From Solirubrobacter pauli (lineage in GTDB: Bacteria > Actinomycetota > Thermoleophilia > Solirubrobacterales > Solirubrobacteraceae), in contig NZ_RBIL01000001.1 in the NCBI RefSeq assembly GCF_003633755.1, positions 1,473,426 through 1,537,425 of the forward strand: a stretch of 64,000 bases of DNA, written 5' to 3'. The position numbers and the translations under genes are program-made. Under the pieces are notes generated by a model that was given only the letters and a program-made list of their open reading frames with translations, was not told the origin of the DNA and made no database searches. Shown piece after piece: positions 25,495 through 31,509 of this stretch; position 1 is the stretch's first letter; each line of letters opens with the position of its first letter.

Positions 25495-26118
25495 ATGGCA
25501 AGAGGGCTCAACGTGGATCTCGTCGTCGAGGCGGCGGTCGCGATCGCCGACGAGGACGGCTTGGCGGCCGTCTCGATGGCGAGCGTGGCCAAGCGCTGCG
25601 GCTTCACGACGATGTCGCTGTACCGGCACGTGGCGAGCAAGGACGAGCTCGTCTGGCGGATGGTCGACGTGGCGCTCGGCCCGGCGCCCGCCTACGCGTT
25701 CGACGGCTGGCGCGACGGGCTCGAGCGCTGGGGCCACGCGCTGATGGCGCGCCTGCGCGAGCACCCGTGGGCGATCGACATCCCGATCAACGGGACGCTG
25801 CCGACCTACGCGCAGCTGTCATGGCTCAACCGCGGCCTCGAGGTGCTCGACGGCCACGGCCTGCAGCCGGGAGCGGCGGGCGACCTCGTGCTGCTGCTCA
25901 ACGGCTACGTCTTCTGGGCGCTGCGGCTCGAGGTCGCCCTGGGCGCGCAGCCGCCGCAGCCGCTCGTCCCGCCCGAGCTGGACCTCGAGGACCTCCCGTA
26001 CGTGCGGCGCGCGATGGCCGAGGGCGGCTTCGACGACGACCCGCAGCTCACCGCCGAGGACACCTTCCGGCTCGGGCTCAAGCGCACCCTGGACGGGATC
26101 GCGGGCGCGATCCCTTAG
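25495..26118 (+). CDS. TetR-family transcriptional repressor
   Basis: 207 residues. The N-terminal helix-turn-helix is clear (VSMASVAKRCGFTTMSLYRHVASKDELVWRMVD), followed by a TetR_C_1-type ligand domain. The ATG at 25495 lies 6 nt after TACACT with no ribosome-binding site. The divergent exporter/glycosylase operon and the two inverted repeats between them make it the likely autoregulated repressor of that operon, released by a compound the exporter handles. The ligand cannot be inferred. Confidence 0.9.
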   Translation: MARGLNVDLVVEAAVAIADEDGLAAVSMASVAKRCGFTTMSLYRHVASKDELVWRMVDVALGPAPAYAFDGWRDGLERWGHALMARLREHPWAIDIPINGTLPTYAQLSWLNRGLEVLDGHGLQPGAAGDLVLLLNGYVFWALRLEVALGAQPPQPLVPPELDLEDLPYVRRAMAEGGFDDDPQLTAEDTFRLGLKRTLDGIAGAIP

Positions 26119-26130
26119 CCTGGGACCGCA

Positions 26131-27135
26131 ATGGCCCGCGTCGTCGTCGTCGGTTCCATCAACGTCGACCTCGTGGTCGTGAGCGAGCGCCTGCCCGCGG
26201 CCGGGGAGACCGTCGCCGGCGGCACCTTCGCCAGCTACGGCGGTGGCAAGAGCGCGAACCAGGCGGTCGCGGCGGCGCGCCTGGGCGCGGACGTCGAGTT
26301 CGTCGGCGCGGTCGGCCGCGACGCGATGGGCGACGAGGCCGAGGCCGCCCTGCGCGAGGAAGGCATCGACGTCGCGGGCCTGGCCCGCGTGGACGCGCCG
26401 ACCGGCGTCGCGCTGATCGTCGTCGACGCGCAGGGCGAGAACCAGATCGCGGTCGCCTCGGGCGCGAACGCCGCGCTGGACGCCACCGCGATCGCGACGC
26501 GGCTGGACGAGCTGCTCACGCCCGCCACGAACTCGCCGCCCACCGCCGCCGACACGCCCGCCGCGGCCCCGCCGCTCGCCGCCGCCGCCGCGTCTGGCAC
26601 GCACTCGCCGCCCGCCCCCGGCCCGGGCGCGCCGGCCGCCCCCACGGGCGTCGTGCTGCTCGGCCACGAGGTCGGCGAGGACGTCGTGATCGCCGCCGCA
26701 CGCGCCGCGGAGGCCGCCGGGTGGCCCGTCGTGCTCAACCCCGCGCCCGCGCGCGAGCTGCCCGGCGCGCCGCTCGCCGTGCTCACGCCGAACGCGTCCG
26801 AGGCGGCGCAGCTCACCGGCGAGGACGAGCCCGAGGCGGCGGCCCGCGCGCTCGTGGCGGCCACCGGCGCGGCCGTGCTGATCACGCTCGGCGCGCGCGG
26901 CGCGCTGCTGCTCGAGCCCGGCGGCGAGCCCGCGCGGCTGCCCGCGACGGAGGTCGACGTCGTCGACACGACCGGCGCCGGGGACACCGTCAACGGCGCG
27001 CTCGCCGCCGAGCTCGCGGCCGGCCGGTCGCTGCGCGAAGCCGCCGACTTCGCCCTGAAGGCGGCGGCGCTCTCGACGACCAAGCCGGGCGCGCGCGGCG
27101 GGATGCCGACCCGCGCGGACGTGGACGCCGCATGA
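26131..27135 (+). CDS. rbsK: Ribokinase (PfkB family) with Pro/Ala-rich insertion
   Basis: 334 residues. It phosphorylates ribose with ATP. The sugar-binding start VGSINVDLVV, the GGGKSANQAVAAARLGA motif and the catalytic DTTGAGDTVNG (base D285) are intact. Residues 131-172 are an insertion made almost only of Pro, Ala, Thr and Gly (ATNSPPTAADTPAAAPPL onward), placed in a surface loop before the GVVLLGHEV strand; normal ribokinases have no such segment. TAGCCT lies 9 nt before the ATG. The next gene overlaps its stop (ATGA). No ribose transporter is nearby, so the true sugar may be another pentose or a nucleoside. Confidence 0.87.
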   Translation: MARVVVVGSINVDLVVVSERLPAAGETVAGGTFASYGGGKSANQAVAAARLGADVEFVGAVGRDAMGDEAEAALREEGIDVAGLARVDAPTGVALIVVDAQGENQIAVASGANAALDATAIATRLDELLTPATNSPPTAADTPAAAPPLAAAAASGTHSPPAPGPGAPAAPTGVVLLGHEVGEDVVIAAARAAEAAGWPVVLNPAPARELPGAPLAVLTPNASEAAQLTGEDEPEAAARALVAATGAAVLITLGARGALLLEPGGEPARLPATEVDVVDTTGAGDTVNGALAAELAAGRSLREAADFALKAAALSTTKPGARGGMPTRADVDAA

Positions 27136-28004
27136 GGCCGCGCGAGCTGCTCGCCGCCGTGCCCACGCCCGTGGCCGCCGGTGCCGCCGCGGTCGGGCTG
27201 GGGCTCGCGACGTGGGCCGGATGGGTCGAGCCGCGCCGGCTGGTCGTGCGCGATGTCGAGCTCGCGCTCCCGCACTGGCCGGCGACGCTGGACGGGGTGC
27301 GCGCCGGGGTGATGTCCGACCTGCACGCCGGCGTGCCGCACGTGGGGCTGGGCACGATCGCGCGGGCGGTCGACGCGCTCAACGCGCTCGCGCCCGACGT
27401 GCACCTCCTCCTCGGCGACTACCTGGACTCCAGCCAGCAGTGGCGACGCGACCTCGCCCCCGAGGCGATCGCCGAGCAGCTCGCGCGGCTGCGCTCGCCG
27501 CTCGGCACGTACGCGGTGATCGGCAACCACGACTGGCGCAACTCGGGTGACCGGATGTGGCGCGCGCTTGACGCGCAAGGCATCACGGTGCTGGAGGATC
27601 GCGCGGTCAAGGTCGGCGCGTTCTGGGTCGCCGGGCTCGGGGACATGCGCTACCGGATGCCGAACGTCGTGCACGCGCTGCGCGCCGTCCCGGAGGATGA
27701 GCCGGTGATCGTCCTCTCGCACGACCCGGACCTCTTCCCGCGCATCCCCGCGCGCGTCTCGCTGACGCTGGCCGGCCACACGCACGGCGGGCAGGTCGCA
27801 ATCCCGCTCGTCCGCCGCCCGCTGCTGCCCTCGCACTACGGCGAGCGCTACGCCCGCGGGCACATCGTCGAGGACGGGCGCCACCTGCTGGTGACGAGCG
27901 GCGTCGGCACCAGCGGGCTGCCCGTGCGCTTCCTCGCGCCACCCGAGATCCTCCACCTCCACTTGCGTAACCCACAGGTTACGCGTAACCTTTCAGTTAC
28001 ATGA
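27132..28004 (+). CDS. Membrane-anchored metallophosphoesterase (YkuE/YaeI type)
   Basis: 290 residues. One N-terminal membrane helix (PTPVAAGAAAVGLGLATWAG) precedes a calcineurin-like domain with all metal motifs: SDLHAG, GDYLD, GNHDW, LSHDPD and GHTHGGQ. Such enzymes act on phospholipid headgroups or UDP-sugars lipids at the membrane. It overlaps ribokinase by 4 bp and so is co-translated with it. Its last 40 bp contain the operator of the next genes, so the coding sequence and a regulatory site overlap. Confidence 0.88.
   Translation: MRPRELLAAVPTPVAAGAAAVGLGLATWAGWVEPRRLVVRDVELALPHWPATLDGVRAGVMSDLHAGVPHVGLGTIARAVDALNALAPDVHLLLGDYLDSSQQWRRDLAPEAIAEQLARLRSPLGTYAVIGNHDWRNSGDRMWRALDAQGITVLEDRAVKVGAFWVAGLGDMRYRMPNVVHALRAVPEDEPVIVLSHDPDLFPRIPARVSLTLAGHTHGGQVAIPLVRRPLLPSHYGERYARGHIVEDGRHLLVTSGVGTSGLPVRFLAPPEILHLHLRNPQVTRNLSVT
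27965..27984. promoter_or_regulatory. ArsR-type operator, perfect 8-bp arms
   Basis: GCGTAACC-CACA-GGTTACGC is a perfect inverted repeat lying inside the end of the phosphoesterase gene and upstream of the SRPBCC/ArsR pair. ArsR-family proteins bind such sites; the link to the ArsR protein at 28417 is inferred. Confidence 0.65.
27985..28000. promoter_or_regulatory. Second ArsR-type half-sites and -10 box
   Basis: GTAAC-N6-GTTAC follows the first operator directly, centre to centre 18 bp, and ends at the ATG of the SRPBCC gene. TAACCT (27986-27991) within it can serve as the -10 box 9 nt before the ATG, so bound repressor would cover the promoter. Confidence 0.55.
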
Positions 28005-28420
28005 ACAGCATCGAGCGAGAGATCATCATCGACGCGCCGGTCGAGCGCGTGTGGGACATCGTCACGCGCCCGGAGCACATGGGCGTCTGGTTCGGCGACG
28101 CGGGCGCCTCGCGCGCCGGCGACACGATCACGATGGCCTGGAAGGAGCACGGCGAGGCCGAGCTGCGGATCGTCCGCGAGGAGCCGCCGCACGTCTTCGC
28201 CTACCGCTGGGACGCGAACGACCCCGGCATCGGCGACACGCTCGTCGAGTTCACCCTCACCGCGGAGGGCGACGGCACGCGCGTGAAGGTGACCGAGAGC
28301 GGCTGGGGCGAGCTCCGCACCGGCGCCGACCGCCAGGCCGAGCTGCGCGACGGCAACACCCGCGGCTGGGCGGCCGAGCTCGGCGACCTGGAGCGCTACG
28401 CGCAGACCGTCACCGTGTGA
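28001..28420 (+). CDS. SRPBCC/AHSA1-domain protein
   Basis: 139 residues, one START-like domain of the AHSA1 (activator of Hsp90 homolog) type: EREIIIDAPVERVWDIVTRP at the start, then a beta-sheet and a long C-terminal helix (NTRGWAAELGDLERYA). These proteins hold hydrophobic ligands in a cavity. In many actinobacteria they are paired with an ArsR regulator, as here. The ATG overlaps the phosphoesterase stop (ATGA) but the gene also has its own promoter region with two inverted repeats. The ligand is unknown. Confidence 0.88.
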   Translation: MNSIEREIIIDAPVERVWDIVTRPEHMGVWFGDAGASRAGDTITMAWKEHGEAELRIVREEPPHVFAYRWDANDPGIGDTLVEFTLTAEGDGTRVKVTESGWGELRTGADRQAELRDGNTRGWAAELGDLERYAQTVTV

Positions 28421-28746
28421 CCGAGGACGTCTTCACCGCCCTCGCCGACCCGACCCGGCGCACGATCCTCGACCTGCTGGCGACCCACGGGCACGGCACC
28501 GCGACCACCCTCGCCGCGGAGCTGCCCGTGAGCCGCCCGGCGGTCATCAAGCATCTCGCCGTCCTCGACCGCGCCGGGCTCGTTGTCGCGCAGCGGCACG
28601 GTCGCGAGGTGAGGTACGTCGTCCGGCCCGAGCCCCTCCAGGCGACGGCGGCGTGGATGTCACGACTGGCGGCGGACTGGGACGCTCGGCTGGCGGCGGT
28701 GAAGCGGCTGGCCGAGGCGCCGGACGCCGACGGCTCTCGCGGATGA
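28417..28746 (+). CDS. ArsR-family transcriptional regulator
   Basis: 109 residues. Winged helix-turn-helix: FTALADPTRRTILDLL, then LPVSRPAVIKHLAVLDRAGL and the wing RHGREVRYVVRPE. No Cys pair of the metal-sensing ArsR/SmtB type is present, so it is the non-metal kind that partners SRPBCC proteins. The GTG overlaps the SRPBCC stop (GTGA). It probably represses its own operon through the GTAAC/GTTAC repeats at 27965-28000. A minus-strand small membrane protein gene overlaps its second half. Confidence 0.9.
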   Translation: MTEDVFTALADPTRRTILDLLATHGHGTATTLAAELPVSRPAVIKHLAVLDRAGLVVAQRHGREVRYVVRPEPLQATAAWMSRLAADWDARLAAVKRLAEAPDADGSRG

Positions 28747-28894
28747 GGATCACCAGCTGAGCGGCGAAGAAGAGCAGGCCGGGGACGGCCAGGATCCACA
28801 GGCCCTGGCTCGCGGTGAGGACCGTGAAGACCGCGGCGAGCGGCAGCGTCAGGAGCGCCACCCGCCTGCGTTGCTGGCCGAGGGTTCGCGGCAT
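28547..28894 (-). CDS. Possible small membrane protein, antisense to ArsR gene
   Basis: 115 residues. Two membrane helices are visible in the first 52 residues (VALLTLPLAAVFTVL and GLWILAVPGLLFFAAQLVIL) followed by RESRRRP. The remaining half is Pro/Arg-rich and lies opposite the ArsR gene, so it looks like read-through of an antisense frame. TACAAC lies 7 nt before the ATG. The helical part (28740-28894) is covered by no other gene and looks coding; the long 200-bp antisense tail lowers confidence. It may be a shorter gene that lost its stop codon. Confidence 0.5.
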   Translation of the reverse strand: MPRTLGQQRRRVALLTLPLAAVFTVLTASQGLWILAVPGLLFFAAQLVILIRESRRRPAPRPAASPPPAERPSPPPVVTSTPPSPGGARAGRRTSPRDRAAARQRARRGRGRRDA

Positions 28895-28920
28895 CCCCAG
28901 AGTTGTACTGGCGCGCCGGA

Positions 28921-29125
28921 GGGGTTGAAAGCCCCGATTGCCTACCTACATTGAGCGACTCGATCGCCGAGCGTCCGGGAGATGCGCTCGGCGAGGACAG
29001 CGTGCACGACGTCGCCGCCCAGCGGTTGGGGAGCCGAGCGGGCGCACCGTGCACCGCAGCCATGGCACGTCCGCTCCCTGTGTGGCCTTCGGCGGGAGGC
29101 GCGGCCACGCAGGGGGCGGACGTTG
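28921..29125 (+). ncRNA. Candidate structured RNA with a 21-bp hairpin
   Basis: No gene is convincing in 28895-29164. Instead three stem-loops follow each other: GGGG-N7-CCCC at 28921-28935; a perfect 10-bp stem TCGCCGAGCG / CGCTCGGCGA at 28964-28994 with an 11-nt loop; and a 21-bp stem pairing 29067-29087 with 29103-29123 around a 15-nt loop. The long stem has only two non-Watson-Crick positions, and both are U-G on the plus strand (A-C on the minus strand), which favours a plus-strand RNA. It ends 41 nt before the propeller gene at 29165, so it is either the leader of that gene or a free RNA. No known RNA family is recognised. Confidence 0.4.
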
Positions 29126-29164
29126 CCGCGCGTACGGCGGAACGCCTCGGGGCATAGGTCCTCG

Positions 29165-30568
29165 ATGCGCTGGATCCCGCTCGTCCTCGCGGTGCTCGGG
29201 CTCGCCGCCGGCATAACGCTCCCGTTCTTCTGGGCGAGCGCGGCACCGGTGTGGCTCGGCGCCGCCCTGCTCGTGGTCGCGGGTGCGCTCTCGCGCCGGC
29301 TCGTGCCCGCGGCGGCCGCGCTGGTCGCCGCCGTGGTGCTCGTCCTCGCGCCGGGCCTGGTCAACGGGTACCGCAACGGCCAGGGGATCGCGTGGGCGGT
29401 GCCGGCGGGCGAGCGCCTCGAGCTCGCGCAGGAGGGCCTCGCCGTGACGCGCACCCGATCGGGGCTGCGTGGGCGGGACCTGCGCACGGGCGAGCGCCGC
29501 TGGGACCTGCGGCTGCCCGAGGGCGACGGCGACGTCCGAGTGTGGCGAATCGATGACCGGCTGATCGTCAACTGGTCGGATGACATCCTGCGTGCGGTCG
29601 GCGTCGACGACGGCAGGGAGCGCTGGCAGGCCGTGCCGCTCGACACGCAGCTCGTCGGCGTGACCGACGGCGAGCACGTCGCCGTCACCCGTTGCTCGGG
29701 CTTCCCGCAGTGCGAGATCCAGAGCCTCTCGCTGGAGACGGGGCTCGTCGTCTGGCGAGCGGACATCACCGGCACGGGCGACTACCTCGGCGTGCCGATG
29801 CCCGACCGCGGCGCCCCGCAGCGCGCGCTCGCGCCGTGGCGGGCGAGCTTCGTGCTCGTCGGCGACGACGAGCGCTGGCAGGCCCGCGACCTCGCGACCG
29901 GACGCGTGCTGGAGACCGGCAGCCACCAGGACGGGTCGACGGCGATCCACGGCGACGTGCTCGTGCGCTCGACCGACGACGGCGCGCTGCGCGCGACGAA
30001 CGTGCAGACGGGTGAGGAGCTGTGGTCACGCCCACCCGGCGACGGGCGCGCGTCGCTGAGCCCGATCGTCAGCACGGACACGCTCGCCCTGCCCGAGGGC
30101 GTGCTCGTGCTCTCCGGCGACGGCTACGCCACCGACAGCATCCGCCTCGGCGAGCGGCTCCGGACGCTGAACACCCTCACCGGCGAGGAGCGCACGGCCA
30201 AGCTCGACACGGGCCACGGCCTCGTCGAGGTGCTCGGCTCCGAGCGCCCACGCGCCAAGCGGCCCGTCGTCCTCGCACGTGACTACGAGGAGGACGGGCG
30301 GCCGTCGAAGATCGCCGCCGACGGACGCACCTATGCCCGCGAAGACGTCCGCGACGTGCACGTCACCGCCGACCGGATCGGCTTCGAGAGCGACGGCCAC
30401 ACCTGGGGCACGGGCCGCGGCCGCGTGATCGAGGTCTTCGACCGTCGCAGCGGCAAGCGGCTCGTGCGCCATGCGGCCCAGGACGCCGACATCCGCACGC
30501 AAGGCGACGCGCTCGTCATATCCGAGGGCTCCGACGAGGAGCTCGTCCAGCGCGTCGTCTCGCCCTAG
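29165..30568 (+). CDS. Membrane-anchored PQQ-like beta-propeller protein
   Basis: 467 residues. Two or three N-terminal membrane helices (WIPLVLAVLGLAAGITLPFF, VWLGAALLVVAGAL, LVPAAAALVAAVVLVLAPG) anchor a propeller of PQQ-like repeats, each of the type LRGRDLRTGERRWDLRL, VRAVGVDDGRERWQAV-like, LSLETGLVVWRAD, ATNVQTGEELWSR and FDRRSGKRLVRH. The Trp-docking pattern (G-x-x-x-W) is conserved but no dehydrogenase active site is present, so it is probably a binding or scaffold protein outside the membrane. The ATG at 29165 is preferred because the membrane segment begins there. It follows the hairpin-rich region and ends at a CTAG shared with the convergent YciI gene. Confidence 0.8.
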   Translation: MRWIPLVLAVLGLAAGITLPFFWASAAPVWLGAALLVVAGALSRRLVPAAAALVAAVVLVLAPGLVNGYRNGQGIAWAVPAGERLELAQEGLAVTRTRSGLRGRDLRTGERRWDLRLPEGDGDVRVWRIDDRLIVNWSDDILRAVGVDDGRERWQAVPLDTQLVGVTDGEHVAVTRCSGFPQCEIQSLSLETGLVVWRADITGTGDYLGVPMPDRGAPQRALAPWRASFVLVGDDERWQARDLATGRVLETGSHQDGSTAIHGDVLVRSTDDGALRATNVQTGEELWSRPPGDGRASLSPIVSTDTLALPEGVLVLSGDGYATDSIRLGERLRTLNTLTGEERTAKLDTGHGLVEVLGSERPRAKRPVVLARDYEEDGRPSKIAADGRTYAREDVRDVHVTADRIGFESDGHTWGTGRGRVIEVFDRRSGKRLVRHAAQDADIRTQGDALVISEGSDEELVQRVVSP

Positions 30569-30858
30569 CCGCGCAGGAACGCGGCGCTGAATCCGCGCAG
30601 CTCACCCGTCGCGATCCCGGACGCGATCGTCGGGTCCTCGTTCATGTACGCCCGCGCGGCCTCCTCGTCCGGCGCCTCGAACACGCAGACGCCGGTGTTG
30701 ATCGTGCCGAGCGTCGGGCCGGCGAGGATCAGCGAGCCGTCCGCCAGCCGCTTCGTCAGGAGCTGGACGTGCTGGCCCCACACGGCTTGCTCCTCCTCGG
30801 TCATCGTCGCCGCGAAGTCCTCGCGCGGTGCATGGATGAAGTAGATCCACTGGTCCAT
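30565..30858 (-). CDS. YciI-like protein
   Basis: 97 residues with the dimeric alpha/beta ferredoxin-like fold of YciI: WIYFIHAPREDF, HVQLLTKRLADGSLILAGPT, and VFEAPDEEAARAYMNEDP. The conserved His (H9) and the Asp of LADG are present, as in YciI enzymes proposed to hydrolyse or dehydrochlorinate small aromatics; the substrate is unknown. The ATG is set by TAAGGT exactly 7 nt upstream (leaderless). It is distinct from the longer DGPF-type YCII proteins at 43878 and 48792, which accompany sigma factors. Confidence 0.85.
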   Translation of the reverse strand: MDQWIYFIHAPREDFAATMTEEEQAVWGQHVQLLTKRLADGSLILAGPTLGTINTGVCVFEAPDEEAARAYMNEDPTIASGIATGELRGFSAAFLRG

Positions 30859-30865
30859 GCGCCGG

Positions 30866-30871
30866 ACCTTA
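30866..30871 (-). promoter_or_regulatory. -10 box TAAGGT of the YciI gene (leaderless start)
   Basis: TAAGGT is followed by exactly 7 nt (CCGGCGC) and the ATG, with no ribosome-binding site. Confidence 0.55.
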
Positions 30872-30930
30872 ACCCGGCGCCCGCGATCGTCGCTACGACG
30901 TTCCGTACACTCGGCCGTAAGCGTTCGTAA

Positions 30931-31509
30931 TCACTCGGTCAGCACCACGCACCCGCGGGCCAACAGCTCACCCGGTGGGTCGTAGACCGCGTTCCAGCGC
31001 AGGTCGAGCTTCTCCAGGCGCGGGAGCTCGACGATCCAGTCGGGGACGGACTCCAGGCGGTTGGCGCGCAGGTCCAGCAGGCGCAGCTCGTGCAGGTCGC
31101 GCACCGTCTCGGGCACCGCGGTGAGCGCGTTCGTGCGCAGGTGCAGCTCGCGCAGCTTCGGGAGCCGGAGTGGCGGCACCGACGTCAGGCCCAGGTCCAG
31201 CGCGCGCAGCTCGATCAGGTTCGGCAGGTCGAAGGCGGGCAGCGCGGGGAGCGGGTTCTCGCTCACGTTCAGGTACGTGAGCGAGTCCGGGAGCGCGGGC
31301 ACGGCCTCCAGCGCGTTGTCGTGGATGTAGAGGATCTCGAGCCGGGTCAGCGCGGACAGGTCGGGCAGCGCGCGCAGCGCGTTGTGGCCGAGGTCGAGCG
31401 TGCGCAGGCCGGTCAGGGAGCCGTACCAGTCCGGCACGGCCTCCAGCCCCAGCTCACACGTGTAGAGGCGCTCCAGCTCCGGGTCGGGAGCCGCGAGCAG
31501 CCCTCTCAG
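30931..31509 (-). CDS. Leucine-rich-repeat protein, probable CTG start
   Basis: About 192 residues made of seven LRRs of 22-23 residues (LRTLDLGHNALRALPDL, LEILYIHDNALEAVPAL, LTYLNVSENPLPALPAF, LRELHLRTNALTAVPETV, LRLLDLRANRLESVPDWI, LEKLDLRWNAVYDPP), so a protein-binding solenoid. No ATG, GTG or TTG exists in frame before the first repeat; the first is a GTG at 31437 inside it. A CTG at 31509 overlaps the TGA of the nucleosidase-like gene (CTGA), like the ATGA couplings elsewhere, and is the best start. The alternative is a ribosomal frameshift that fuses the LRRs to the upstream protein. Either way the two are expressed together. Confidence 0.72.
   Translation of the reverse strand: MRGLLAAPDPELERLYTCELGLEAVPDWYGSLTGLRTLDLGHNALRALPDLSALTRLEILYIHDNALEAVPALPDSLTYLNVSENPLPALPAFDLPNLIELRALDLGLTSVPPLRLPKLRELHLRTNALTAVPETVRDLHELRLLDLRANRLESVPDWIVELPRLEKLDLRWNAVYDPPGELLARGCVVLTE

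Noticed and set aside
28903-29157. Short plus-strand frame over the structured intergenic region
   Set aside because: No ribosome-binding site or -10 box at the usual distance, no recognisable protein features, and it would run through the 21-bp hairpin.
30565-30858. YciI gene as a third DGPF sigma-factor partner
   Set aside because: It lacks the DGPF motif and has no sigma factor beside it.
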